Under the pieces are notes generated by a model, which did no database searches, had not been told where the DNA came from, and was given only the letters and a program-made list of their open reading frames with translations. Positions 33,792 to 44,764 of a stretch of DNA of 64,000 bases are shown piece by piece. The DNA comes from Heliopora coerulea (taxonomy: Eukaryota > Cnidaria > Anthozoa > Scleralcyonacea > Helioporidae): positions 2,664,501 to 2,728,500 of the forward strand of contig JASJOG010000015.1 of NCBI GenBank assembly GCA_030142905.1. Direction: 5' to 3'. The translations under genes were made by a program, and so were the position numbers. The number at the start of each line of letters is the position of its first letter. Position 1 is the stretch's first letter.

Positions 33792-36700
33792 CTGTAGGAA
33801 ACAAAAACATTTTTACAATTCATACCAACATAATAACTTCCATAGAAAGGTTTGTGATTATAATAAATAAACAGGATTTCATGATTCAATCATTTAGTCA
33901 ATAACCAATCCCCTAGCCAACAAAATTGCCTTTTGATAACTGTCAGTCTCTTGCTCATGATAGAATACTCCAATCAATAAATTCATCTATTTGCAAAGAG
34001 ACAGTTCTTGAATATTAAGAACAACAAACTTCAAATAAATAGATTATACATTAGGCTTATTCAGAGAGTAAGAAATCACAAGTGCAATGTTAATTTGTTA
34101 ATGTTCTGGTCTCATCCCTTTGGTGAGTAAAATTGTCAGACATTGACCATAGTAATATGGTAAAGTATGTCCTTGCCCCTTAGTTGATTATAATGATACA
34201 GAGTGTGTACCTTTTAGCAATCTGACAGGCTTGGTTATACAGTTTTTGATGATAGTAATGCATGGCTAAGTTGCCTTGGGCATACACATTGCCTTTTGCT
34301 GAAGCCTCTTTGAGACACTCAAATGCAGCTTGGACATCACACTTGACTCCTATACCATACTGGAACATAACTCCTAATGCACCTATAAAAGAAAACTGTA
34401 AACATCAGTAACCAAAAATATCTGGCAGGCTGTTATCTTGTTCTTTGTCTTGATTTTTTTTTTTATTTTATTGAAAATTGGTAAGTGTTTCTCTCAACTG
34501 ATCATAAAGGTTGCTGAGAATCACAATGGTCTTTTTAATGTCAGCACACTTTTCATCCATATCAATATTGCAAAAATTGAATGTGCTGTTGGCAGTACAT
34601 GTTCCTATGTCACAAGTTAACAGACACAAAGTAAGAATTACATGTGTGAGGGAATGCCCATAATTATGATCTAAAATGCCTACCACTGGCCAGCATAAAT
34701 CAGGAAAAGTCACTGCAGGCAGAACTGGATAAATGACAACAGTTTCCAACAGAAACACTAGACAATTTTTCATTTTGGCTTACATGAGATGGTTAATTTT
34801 TATTCAGCAGAGTGGGGTCCCAGCCTCAAAAAGGGTAAAGTATTTTTCACTATCTGCCATAGGCATTGCAGGAATTGTGCTGAACTTTTTTTGGTTAACT
34901 GGTTCACTCAACCAGTAAACATGTATTTTTACTGATCTTCTTGTATTTCAATTGCAATAATGCTATAAATATTTTCATACAAATAATTTAAAGCATACTT
35001 ACACTGGAAATTTTCAGATTTCTGGTTGAAATACCCTATGGGTCCATGATATATTTTACAAGCCAATGGCCAGAAGACCATCACCATTTTGAACTCTGCA
35101 CTGTAAGTAAAGCTCTAAACCTTTTATTGTGTTCTAGCATTTTCGTTTTCACTCTCACATGATCTTGTCTACCTTCACAGCCTTTATTTTTCATAGCTAT
35201 TAAAATATTCTACCTTGAGATTCAACATTTCCATTCCCAGTAGCTTCTTGGTGCCAGAGATATGACTATAAATCAAAAGAATTTCCAGTGACAGGAAAAA
35301 AACTAAAATTGTTTTTATAAGCCTGAGTTATGAATCATCCAGTATAAATCCCTGACATATTGGTAAAATGTGGGTAAATTGTAACACTATAGATCAAAAT
35401 ATCTAACCTTCTCCAGGTTATAACTTGGCTCTCCTTGCCTAGAATAGAACATCCCAAGAACACTTTGTGCTTTAATTGAACCTCCTGGATCACCACCTTG
35501 TGCAGCTAATAACCAGTAATGTTCAGCCTTGTCATCACTTTGCTTCACACCTTTCCCTTCATAATATGCTCTTCCTATGTTGTACTGAGCATACGGTACC
35601 AAGGAAATGGCTTGCTTGCTTGTACAACTGCAAATAGATTCCATAATTTGAAAGCCTTTTTCCTACCAGTTTAAATAAAAATGTATCAGCTGTGTTACAG
35701 TAAATTGAAAGGAGCTGTTGAGATCAGTTCGTTGTCATCAGTATAATTACACAGGTGATTACCAAAAATCCCACTTGGTGATTGGCCAGAAAATTATGTC
35801 ACAAATCTCAATGTTCATCAACATTAAATATTAGTACAAAATTATACCAACTGGAATAATGCCTTATAACTGTTGCAAAACCAGTTGTTGTCAAGTATCT
35901 TTCTATAGGGAATGAAATATTTAAATCTGTGCTGTGGTACTAAGATGCAATAGTGCAGGTGGTGCAATAATGGCCAAAAAGTATTATTTCATTTATAAAA
36001 TAAACAAGAAACTAGGCAATTAGTATTCAACTTTATTCAACTTTATTTTCAATATCAAAAACTACATTCTCCTTTGAAGACTCTTAGTCTAAACCAGTCA
36101 TATTGTGCCATAGTCATACACATCCCACACATCTTGTATCTAACATGTATATTGTACATAGTCATACACATCTTGTATCTAATATGTATATTATACATAG
36201 TCATAAACTTCTTGTATCTGATATGTATATTATACATAGTAATACACTTCTTGTATGTGATATGTATATACTAGATTATATACTAGATTATATAGATTAT
36301 CAATCTAACAACCATTTTAAAGACTGCTGTTTCGATAAATGAGAATCGTACAGATTAAAAACAGTCAATGACAGAAAACTCTGAGGAGCCACGGTACAAA
36401 ACGTTTGGCTTTGCATGGTCAAATATTACCATTGAGCATTGTAATCCTTTTAAACTTAGTGTATAGAAATTTAATCGTACCCACGATCCACGCAGTTAGT
36501 TCACTAACTTTTCCACTATGTTTACTTTGAGACATCGAGCATAATTGCTAGTGCGCTAAATTACGCAAAACAAATTGATAACTGCGCTCATTCCGAAGGA
36601 CAATCACTCAACAGCGTCCTTACCGCATCTTCTATGACCCCAAGTCCATCATAATACATGACTCCTAACTGGTATTTTGCTTGAATATCCGTTTCTTCTA

Positions 36701-37004
36701 TCTTGAGAAATTCAGTAAAAGCTTTCTCGTACATTTCCCGTTCAAAATAAAATTGTCCCAGTTGAAATTTCGATAGATTATCGCCGCTCCCTATCCGTTG
36801 CAAAAGTAATTCCTCTAAGCGTTCGTCGGTCAATATTTCATCGTCATCATCTTGCACTAAGGATAAAGAACTACGATTAGATCCTCGAAGGGATTCTGCA
36901 TGAAGAATTCGTGTGTTTATTTTTTCGACATCAATATTGTCAAGCTGTGAATCGGGCAACTTGAAACGGGACGCACTGGCAACCACAGCGATGTCCTCCG
37001 CCAT
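33611..37004 (-). CDS. LRP2BP: LRP2-binding-protein-like Sel1 repeat protein
   Basis: Five minus-strand exons: 37004-36624, 35662-35408, 35265-35214, 34382-34211, 33791-33611. Phases agree (0, 0, 1, 2) and the sum is 347 codons with stop, giving 346 residues, close to the length I know for vertebrate LRP2BP. The start MAEDIAVVASASRF is preferred over an in-frame ATG 150 bases upstream, because the upstream part overlaps a dispersed repeat. Sel1-like TPR signatures include KYQLGVMYYDGLGV, AQYNIGRAYYEGKGVKQS and GALGVMFQYGIGVKCDVQAA. Family knowledge: a cytosolic scaffold reported to bind the megalin/LRP2 tail in vertebrates; in an invertebrate the partner is unknown. The last exon contains AGG|GTATGT, so a further 3' exon is possible. 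Confidence 0.85.
33906..33986 (-). pseudogene. Exon-like segment inside LRP2BP-like intron 4, phase-incompatible
   Basis: After a possible acceptor (TTTGCAAATAG) the minus strand reads MNLLIGVFYHEQETDSYQKA and ILLARGL. This resembles the LGMFYSRQGEPSYNLEK repeat of exon 2. Its open frame is phase 0 to 0, while the flanking exons need a one-base entry, which would make TGA the first codon. It is therefore probably a decaying duplicate of a Sel1 exon and not part of the main product; use as an alternative start exon is possible. Confidence 0.4.
34211..34382 (-). CDS. LRP2BP: LRP2BP-like exon 4
   Basis: GALGVMFQYGIGVKCDVQA, then CLKEASAKGNVYAQGNLA and HYYHQKLYNQACQIAK. Donor AAAAG|GTACAC, leaving two bases that join the next exon as Ser. 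Confidence 0.85.
35214..35265 (-). CDS. LRP2BP: LRP2BP-like exon 3, 52-base small exon
   Basis: A small exon read as SYLWHQEATGNGNVESQ with a split Gly at its end. It was found because exons 2 and 4 need a phase 0-to-1 link; TTTATAG acceptor and G|GTAGAA donor fit. Confidence 0.8.
35408..35662 (-). CDS. LRP2BP: LRP2BP-like exon 2
   Basis: 85 codons from acceptor GGTAG|GAA (EKGFQIMESICS) through YNIGRAYYEGKGVKQ and KAQSVLGMFYSRQGEPS to AAG|GTTAGA. Confidence 0.8.
36020..36270. repeat. Dispersed repeat end plus 39-bp tandem repeat
   Basis: CAACTTTATTTTCAATATCA with ATTCTCCTT is shared with 14,585-14,625. From about 36,109 to 36,267 four units of 39 bases (CATAGTCATACACATCTTGT then ATCTAATATGTATATTATA) follow. 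They lie between exons 1 and 2 of the LRP2BP-like gene. Confidence 0.85.
36624..37004 (-). CDS. LRP2BP: LRP2BP-like exon 1
   Basis: 127 codons. An acidic low-complexity N-terminus (QDDDDEILTDERLEELLLQ) is followed by the first Sel1-type pairs FQLGQFYFEREMYEKAF and YQLGVMYYDGLGVIEDA. The donor is GCG|GTAAGG. Confidence 0.85.
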
Positions 37005-37084
37005 GTTGGCTTTGTCACGGTGTATCCATGGAAACGTGGATTTTCCCTCTCGGATCTTTTGTTTACATATTGGGTTATACTTTC

Positions 37085-37215
37085 GTGACACGTAATTTGC
37101 TGTTGGGCCGAATTTCGACGTGTCGATATCTCCTGCCAATTGAGCGCCAAACATTCGAAATCAACGCCAAACGGGAGGATTTGGGAGCCTCTAGCCTTTG
37201 CTTTGTTTAGAGTTT
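37085..37215 (-). repeat. Dispersed repeat at the 5' edge of the LRP2BP-like gene
   Basis: On the minus strand it reads CCCAAATCCTCCCGTTTGGC, GTTGATTTCGAATGTTTGGC, AATTGGCAGGAGATATC and AAATTCGGCCCAA. The same blocks in the same order occur twice at 46,490-46,710. The repeat may supply part of the 5' leader or promoter. Confidence 0.7.
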
Positions 37216-38496
37216 ATTGCAAAGCTTTTGTAACAACTGCTTCAGGTTCTCTATTTACAACTTTGTACACTTTCGCTCTTTCTGGAGTCTACATACCACC
37301 ATAAATGATAACCTGACAACTTTCTCCCCTTTCACCATGCCATATTCTCGTAAGCCTGTACATTTTCTTGCCATTCACCATTCATTTATCACAGATCCCT
37401 GGTACTCGAAGCTTTCCTTGTTTCAACCTTCCTCTCTTTTTATCGTTTGGCTTAATCTCTTCTCTTCCTTCTCTTGTGCACACTATCGCTTCAGTCAACC
37501 CCGCGTTAACTTTCAACCCTTCACTCCAGTTCCTCTCGCCATTCCATAACTCTTCTCATGTTGTTCTCCTCATTCGGCCGGCAGCCTTAGATCATTTGAA
37601 AACAACATCTCAGGTAAATCCTGTCTTCTCACACTGAATATTTGGTATATTAGTCAAGGACGCCATCAGTTCAGCTTCAAGGCGCGTAAGAAGTTCTGCA
37701 TGTAGACAGAATTGATTCCATGCACACATTCCCACACCACTTGTGGTTGGTGAAATATTTTGAAATCACAAACCGGGTATCGGTATCAAGGTGGTAGCGC
37801 TTGAGTCTCTGGCCTCGGAGACTAAAGTCCGATTCCAGCTATGCACGTTTTCACAACTTGGCCTTGGTCACATGTTAGAAAAAGGGTTGTCCAGTTTGAT
37901 TCTACCGACTACCAACTGTACCAAGCACCGTAGTCTTTCTTGGGGTACCCCTGGTTTCATCCTGTGATAACACTGTACCCATGAGGAGCGATCGTTACTG
38001 GACCTCTGCAAGAACGGTTCATTTATAACCCAGCAAAATTAAAGATACTTACCGACTGAAATACAAATCAGCTGAGTTAGAGATTGGAAAGAACCCATGA
38101 TTTATAGACATACTGTGCATGAAAATCTTCTGGTTTCAATGGACATGTGGACAACTTCTATCTTGAACAAAAACAACAAAGACGTTTATGAGCGAAATCG
38201 TATAACTGAAAGTAAAAATCCAAATCGATATACTTCTTCTGGTATTCAATTAAAATATATGGTTTTAAACTATCATATCTAAATCATAATTCTCCTTGAT
38301 TAAAATTTGGATGCTTGACACAGTTCCTCTCAAGATGATTTATCACAGCAATTTCTACTACGATCAAGACATCTTTCTACGAAGGCTAAAACTCCACGTT
38401 CCTTTTAAAACTATTTTGAATTCAACATAGAAAACATGATTGCGGACAGATGGGCAACAATGAATTGCTTGTAATGTTTTTTGGTATGCTTGCAAA
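37216..38496. other. Intergenic; possible Pol III-type SINE fragment near 37,785
   Basis: AT-rich with pyrimidine-rich plus strand at 37,300-37,560. Near 37,785-37,860 TGGTAGCGCTTGAGTCTC and GTCCGATTCCAGC loosely resemble A and B boxes. No gene seen. Confidence 0.4.
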
Positions 38497-38612
38497 ATTG
38501 CGGATGCTGATTGGTTGCTGAACTGTCCGATACTTTACGACATTGGACCGACCGATTCCATCACTTCCGTATGCTTTTTATTCCGCACCGGTAAGTTTAG
38601 GCGGGAAAATCT
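38497..38612 (+). promoter_or_regulatory. CCAAT / E2F-type promoter-like block
   Basis: Two inverted CCAAT boxes (ATTGG at 38510-38514 and 38542-38546) precede ACCGGTAAGTTTA and GGCGGGAAAA (E2F-type, 38600-38609), 70 bases before an ATG at 38680. This arrangement is typical of cell-cycle genes in animals; the function here is inference. Confidence 0.45.
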
Positions 38613-38679
38613 TCGACCTGGTTTAAATAAAGTTTAACAAGAATTTTAATCATCTACCACAAAAATTCCAAATTATAAA

Positions 38680-38860
38680 ATGCGGTGGAACACTATTACT
38701 GTTCTATTTCATAGTCAATTGTCTAAAAGCAAGGTCAATAAATGTTTAACTGGTGGAAACAAGGAGCAAGACGAACAAGAAACGAGGTACAGTAAACAAC
38801 AACATCCTAGGACGAAAACTCAGTTTAAAGTGGGCAAGAAAACCAACCGAAAGTCATATG
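38680..38860 (+). CDS. Candidate first exon of an unrecognised gene
   Basis: ATG 70 bases after the CCAAT/E2F block opens MRWNTITVLFHSQLSKSKVN and continues into a Lys/Gln/Thr-rich stretch ending KKTNRKSY, then G|GTAAAT. It exits in phase 1, compatible with 40031. Basic, low-complexity composition would suit a nuclear protein. I do not recognise a family, and without a third exon or transcript the call is tentative. Confidence 0.35.
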
Positions 38861-40030
38861 GTAAATACCTTATGAAGCTCGTTTTCTCGTTTTGTACTCG
38901 AAAGTATTTCCCTCCTGTTGTTTTTTTTCGTACAGACCTAGCGCCTTCGTCGCTCGCTCAGTACGAAAACCTCAGGCAAAATACTTTCCCGTATGGACCT
39001 CGCTCTCGATTTAATCTTTGAAAGGATATAATAGAATGGTAAAGACAGTCCAGTGCTTGCAGACCTTCAAGTGGCAATTGACAGAAAGACGGTGCTGTTT
39101 TTTGTTTTGAAGAACCTTTGAATGGGTTTTCTGATTTTGGTGTCAGGGGAAGGTTATCTATATCGATGATTCACAAACGTTTCGCACTGCACGAACGTTT
39201 TTTAGTTTTGTTTAACACGTTGGTGTAAAACACTTCATGCTGTGGTTCTAAAAGATTTATAACGGGATGAACTCAAGGAGGCCTAAGATATAGTTAATTA
39301 TTCACCGAAGTGGAGGCATGGTGGAGGTGAATAAATGTATTTAATTCGTATTTAGGCGCGATTAATATGCTTTTTATCATTGCACAACAATGAGGACTTC
39401 ACAGCAGCCGAATCGTTGAGTTGGTCAATCGTTTTGCTGTTTTAGCTCTCTTGGGAGTACAACCACTTTCACCACGGCGAATACTTGGTTTAGTCTGCTT
39501 CAAAGAGTGCAGGGAAGATGGCATGGCAAGATGGTTATGCAAAGACAGATTAATGTTTGGGGCTTTTAAGCCCGGAATGTTCACTGACAAATTCGAAATA
39601 GTTAAAAACGAAGGATTTCAAGGCAATAGAGTTATTGTCCTTCACTCACCTCGCAGTGGGCAAAGAAGCAAAATTATCCAGCCGATAACAAGCAGGTGCG
39701 TGTTTGACGTGGGGCATGTGTGGCGGCGGCTTGTTACACGTGACGGAAATTTTACTTTAAAAAGAAAAAATACACGAATTTTTAAAATTGCGGAAAACTT
39801 TCAAAATTGTCATAAAATTGTTGGGGGAGGGTATATTTCTCAACAGAATTTCGAAACGAGTCGGCAGACTTTTCCGACCCATTCGGCAGAAAAATTTTGT
39901 CTTGCCCCACGTGAACAAGCCAAACACGCGTTTGATAAACAAGTACGTCTGCCACGTTGCACGTGCTCGACATAGTGCACGACTTTAGTGAAATAAATAA
40001 CTGATATTAACCTTTTTCGTCTTGTTGCAG
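38861..40030 (+). other. Intron of the candidate gene, or intergenic
   Basis: Contains overlapping frames on both strands (39421-39975 plus, 39399-39590 minus). The minus frame has a GAG|GTGAGT donor upstream near 39,650 and a TTTGTCAG acceptor near 39,585, so a small minus-strand gene cannot be excluded. CACGTG and TGACGTGG occur near 39,700-39,740. Confidence 0.3.
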
Positions 40031-40119
40031 GTTCAATTGGTCAGTTCTCGTCCACCGCCGGCATAAAACCAGTACAAACTTTTGGACCTTGGAGAATTTC
40101 TTTGATCCCCATCAACAAA
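40031..40119 (+). CDS. Candidate second exon of an unrecognised gene
   Basis: Acceptor CTTGTTGCAG; SIGQFSSTAGIKPVQTFGPW and RISLIPINK; donor AAA|GTAAGT. The two-base entry completes the Gly begun at 38860 and the exon exits in phase 0. No following exon is identified: the pogo-like element begins 394 bases downstream. Confidence 0.35.
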
Positions 40120-40877
40120 GTAAGTTTGTGTCATTGCACTCGGTAGAGTTATGTTGAAATATAATGGTTCACGTACCGTTGGCATTTTACAATAGGTGTT
40201 GACGTTTATTTACCCTCCACTTGATAAAATTCATAAAAGCCAGTGATAAACGATGTAATATCGCTTTGCACCGGTGGGCATCATGGTGGTACGTGCATTT
40301 GATGTAAAGCGGCTACACAATCCAACATTTCTTGCACCTTCGCAATATAAAGATCAGAGCCCAGCTCAGAATTCTTAAATGTATCGCCATAGTAAAAGAG
40401 GCACGTCGAAAAGTTTACTGACGTTTCATTGCGGCATGCAATATCTTCAGAGTATAGACTTACAAAGGTGAGATTGTATTCATATATATATATATATATA
40501 TATATATGAATACAATCGAACCTCCATTAAGCGGCCACCCTCTATTAAACGACCACGGGCTGAAGTCCCAAAAATATTACCTCTAATTTACTATAAATTG
40601 CACCTCTATTAAACGGCCACCTCCATTAAGCGGCTGCGGCCACCTTCGAGCGGTCCCAAACGACGTTTAGCATTACCTATCACCTCTATTAAACGGTCGG
40701 TCTGAAGTATCACAACAGCACAAAGACAAAGATTAACGAAAAAACAATTTGTGATATGAGATAAACATTCATGTCACTTAATAATACATCTGCTCATTAC
40801 GCACTATTATTAAGTATTAGTGTTTCCGTTCTACTTTAGCTAACATCATATCGCTCATTCTGTAGCTTTTGTTTCAG

Positions 40878-41270
40878 TCAACTTATCGAAAAAGCATCTC
40901 CTATGAAATGATATTCACAGGGAACCTCCAAACCATATGCACCACCTCTGTTGATTCGGTTGCCCTTGATTACTGCTTTTCCGGAGTTGGTTGTTCGTTT
41001 TAGAAACTTTGTTAGCCAAATTGCCATTAGTTTCGGCACATGTTCAATGACTTGAAAATCCGCACTCATTTCATTCGGACGCAAACACACTTTCGAGGAC
41101 ATCTGCTCAAGGTGCTTTACATTTTGAGCTGATTTACGATGCACGACGTTTTTGCGCGAGTATTTAGAAACAACTGCCATAGCATTCGAGTCTACTTTAT
41201 TATTTGGTTCTCGCATTAAACGATGTTCATCACCGGTGTTTGGTTGCAGCAATTGGTGAGTGAAATCCAC
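40878..41270 (-). pseudogene. HIRAN-like domain frame inside the pogo-like element
   Basis: The 130-codon minus frame reads HRLMREPNNKVDSNAMAVVS, the HIRAN hallmark (REP.N..D.NA..V), and later VIEHVPKLMAIWLTKFLKR and GGAYGLEVPCEYHFIGD. Roughly 38 residues of unrelated sequence split the two halves, so it is probably a decayed copy. HIRAN domains bind DNA 3' ends in repair and chromatin proteins; similar short HIRAN proteins are, as far as I know, numerous in cnidarian genomes. Confidence 0.55.
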
Positions 41271-41690
41271 GAATCATGTAGTACAGAAGACTGGATCTCA
41301 GCCGAAAATGATCTTGAAATTTGTGCTGCATGCATTGATAGTTCTGACTCGAACTGGAGGGAAATAGTTCGCAATGAATTATTAGAAGAAAACCGTGAAG
41401 ATTCACCCACTTCGTCAGGTTTAGAGCTCTCAGTAAGTGATGATGAATATGACTAGGATTTTAAAGAATCAAAAATCAAGTCATTGACGGAGGCTATTGG
41501 ACATGCTGAGGAACTGCACAGATTTGCGTTATGCCACGGGTACTAGGAACTTGCGTCGTCCATTTCGAGGACGAACGACTTGCTTTGCACTTTAAAACTC
41601 AATGCACCGCGACGACAAATGCAGATTGGAGACTATTTTAAGCCAGCCTACCTGAAAATAAAGTTATTCACGAATCGAACGTTGATTTTT
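41223..41690 (+). pseudogene. C-terminal relic of a pogo/Tigger-type transposase
   Basis: EDWISAENDLEICAACIDSS and an acidic GLELSVSDDEYD run into a stop at 41454-41456. The same frame continues SLTEAIGHAEELHRFALCHG, a second stop, then RRQMQIGDYFKPAY. Tigger-like transposases end in such an acidic stretch, a paired-helix segment and a QxxIxxFF-like motif. The catalytic domain is not preserved. The frame overlaps the 5' end of the antisense HIRAN-like frame. Confidence 0.5.
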
Positions 41691-41910
41691 GTTTCGTGTG
41701 GCTTTCTCAACTTACAAATGATTTGTTGTTAGTTGTTTTTTTTATTAAAAGCTACCGTCTGTTCTTGTTAATGACTTGTAAATTGATTAAAATTACCGAC
41801 TTCCGACACACCCATGTTCGACTCTTGGCATCCCTCTATTAAGCGGTCACCTCCATTAAGCGGCCACATTGTCATTCCCCGAGGGTGGCCGCTTAATGGA
41901 GGTTCGACTG

Positions 41911-44764
41911 TATATATATATATTGCACCTTATCTTTTGCCAGAAAAAATGTTTGACTGAAATCAAACTTTCATCCAACCAACATCATTAGATAAACAAG
42001 TGATGGCCAGTGTTTTTCAACATTTCAACATTTGTCTGGGTCTTCATTCGACTTTAATTTTTATGAAACATTACTTGTACATTTTAGTAATTTATTAGAA
42101 ATTATGATTGACACCAAGTTTAACCTGAAGATAGTGGTGCATTGGACTCCAAAGACTGGAATTATATTTCCTTATACCTGGCCTCATGGCTGAAAGAAGC
42201 CAAAATGGGGACAATCATGTATAGTAGATCCAAAACACAAGCATATTTCTTCTCTGGTGGAACTATCAGGGACATAAAAAAAAATTGTTTTAAACCACTG
42301 TTTTTCATGGGCAGTTAATTCTCAAAAATATATAATCTTATAGGCATTGTCCTCTACTGTGCTTTCATGGAATTAAAAAGAAAACTTCCAAGGAAAAACC
42401 AAACTTTTGGTTAAGTAAGCTTTTGGCAGTAGGTCATGTTTTATCACAAAGGGGACTGGGATGTCCAGCATATTGACTTTCATGTCATCCTTGATGTTGG
42501 CATAAAAATCCAGTTTATAGGTATTGTTCCAGTAATTTTAGAGTTTGATGTTACTGTAGTAGTATAGGAAGAATTTGTAATGAGGGAAAGGGAGGCTAAG
42601 AGCTTACAATGATCAGTGAACAACCGACTACACTACAGGGACTGAAAGCCAGTACATTGAAACTGCAATGGTTTGTGTTAGCTTTTGTAACCCATTTTGA
42701 AGGGAAAATGTCATCTGACAAATAATTAGTGTACCAATCTAATGTATTTGCAAATTTATATATAGATAATGACCAAGATTTAATATAATGCTTCTTCTGA
42801 TTTTGTGTTATTGGTGCTCCACTCTTCATGAAGCACAGGAAAAAAGTATGGGCAAACATCTTAGAAAAAAAAAAGTTCTTGAGGACCACCTGATCTTGGC
42901 AAGTCAAAAATGTTTCAAATTTTTAACTTATACAGTATAAGGAGAATGTAATTTTTAATCGGTGAAATACAGCTTGCTTTTTGTTATTTTGTGTTTGACT
43001 CTATTTTATAAAATAAATAGTTCATGATTTGGCATCTTCAGGTCAGTTTTGAATGCACTCAGGAAATTTGGGACAACACTCAAAAATCTAGATTTGCTCT
43101 GAACTGTCACCCCAATGGATTGCATCAAATCACGAACCATTTCTGTAATGCAACACAGAAGTGGAGGGATGAGGCACTATGCATTGATTCTAAATATGCC
43201 AGAACCCAAAAACAACATTTACTTGTCTAAATGACTAGCACACTAAACCTTATTAAAAATGTTTCTGCTTGTTCAAGTTACCTTTGAAATAATGGTTGTC
43301 AATGTCAGATTCCTATGACTTTAGCTAGTTATCAGCAGGGATCAATCTACCCTGAACTTTGGCTATCCTGGGGAATTTTTGTTTTACCTGAGTCAAGTTT
43401 TTTACTGTCAAAAGAGTAGGCATCTGATCAAGTCCAACATAAAACTTGAAAGATCACACAAGGGGAGATGAACGTTTACTGTACACTGTGGTGGGAAATC
43501 TTGGTTACTGGGTAGGTTACTGTTACCCTAGATCAATATTTGAATGATATTGAACACTAGAGATCCAATTTCAACACAGATTTATTTTGTCAGTGATAGT
43601 AAACTGTATTATGTGGGATTGAGAGATATGTTTATTAGTTAAAATTTCTTGATTCTGACACTTAAGCTAATATTGGTTAATACCAGTCGTCAGTCAAAAA
43701 AATGGTGCAGAGTTAATGAAAAGTTCTTTTATAGGGAGACATCTACTGCCTATTGCTGGGTTTATTAGTGATGTGCACAAGCAAATTTGAGTCTTGGTCA
43801 GTGGTGTCCCAAAACCTGTTTTCTTCAGGGACTGGTTGTACATAGCCCTGATAGCTTATCTGGTGTAGAAATCCTGATTGCTTAGTAGGGCTGTCCTGAT
43901 TTGAGGAAGATGAACTTACATTTTACAGAATGTGCCTAACTAGATATTTGGGACATAAGGTTTTGGTCTGGTTGTTCAAAGCATGACTGTCACTGGTCAT
44001 TTGTGAGGATTTGCCTACAGAATAAGCCATTAAGGGTACATAAAACTGGCCTCTGTATATCATCGAGATATTTGAACATTTGTTAACTTGATGTATAAGT
44101 GACCCCAGTATGTTAGGCATCTTGAGAGTACAGTATAACTGGAAATAATCAGACCAACTGGGACAATTAACCCATTGAGGTGCAATGGTGCACTTAAGAA
44201 TTTTAATTTTGGCTCATGCCAGACAATTATATTCAGCATACACATAGTGGGATCATCATGTCACTCTTTAGTGGATTAGCTACTGGGTTGGTTAAACTGT
44301 TATAGGCCAAGGATGCACTTCAGAAATTGATGTTGGCTAATTAGTAATGCCATACACAAGCCTTTGGCTGAGGAAAATGGCAAGTGTGCAGAGCACTGCA
44401 TGCCTAACCCAATGCAGGCATGCAGTGGCATGTGAAGGTATATTTACTGTATTTTCTGGGAGATTACCTTTGTGTTATCTGTTAATTTTGCTAAAATACA
44501 TAACCAGTGCAGGTAATGCTGTGGTGCAGGTGATCTGTTGAATTTTTAAGACCAAGGTGTATCAAAATGACTGTATCATAGCCTATAATACATAGAGCAT
44601 TTGGGGTGAATAAAAATGCATGGGCATTCAAACAAGTAAACCATCAAATATCTAGATAAAATGACTTTTGTATTAATTCAGAAGTCACAACAGAATAGAA
44701 AATGGAAACAAAGGAAGAAAAAATTATATTACTGGATGTATAAGTGGTTTATTTGATCTCATAT
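41911..44764. other. Intergenic, AT-rich, no gene recognised
   Basis: Frames of 60-100 codons (for example 42596-42907 minus) look like chance. No splice-paired exons or repeats stand out beyond AT-rich runs. Confidence 0.5.

Larger units (their letters stand above)
40513..41910. mobile_element. Degenerate pogo/Tigger-like DNA transposon
   Basis: Terminal inverted repeats of about 30 bases (CAATCGAACCTCCATTAAGC left; CAGTCGAACCTCCATTAAGC right, minus strand) with subterminal CTATTAAACGGCCACC units. TA at both ends. The element sits in (TA)n. It carries the two relic frames listed next. Confidence 0.85.

Noticed and set aside
37005..37154. Upstream in-frame ATG extending the LRP2BP-like N-terminus by 50 residues
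   Set aside because: The extension overlaps a dispersed repeat and lacks the family's character; MAEDIAVVAS gives a product of the usual family length.
37785..37860. tRNA-like A and B box pair
   Set aside because: No cloverleaf stems can be formed; at most a SINE fragment.
39421..39975. 184-codon plus frame and 63-codon minus frame (39399-39590) on opposite strands
   Set aside because: They cannot both be real and neither shows a family pattern. The minus one has plausible splice sites but too little support for a call.
42596..42907. 103-codon minus-strand frame
   Set aside because: No domain-like pattern or splice context in an AT-rich intergenic stretch.
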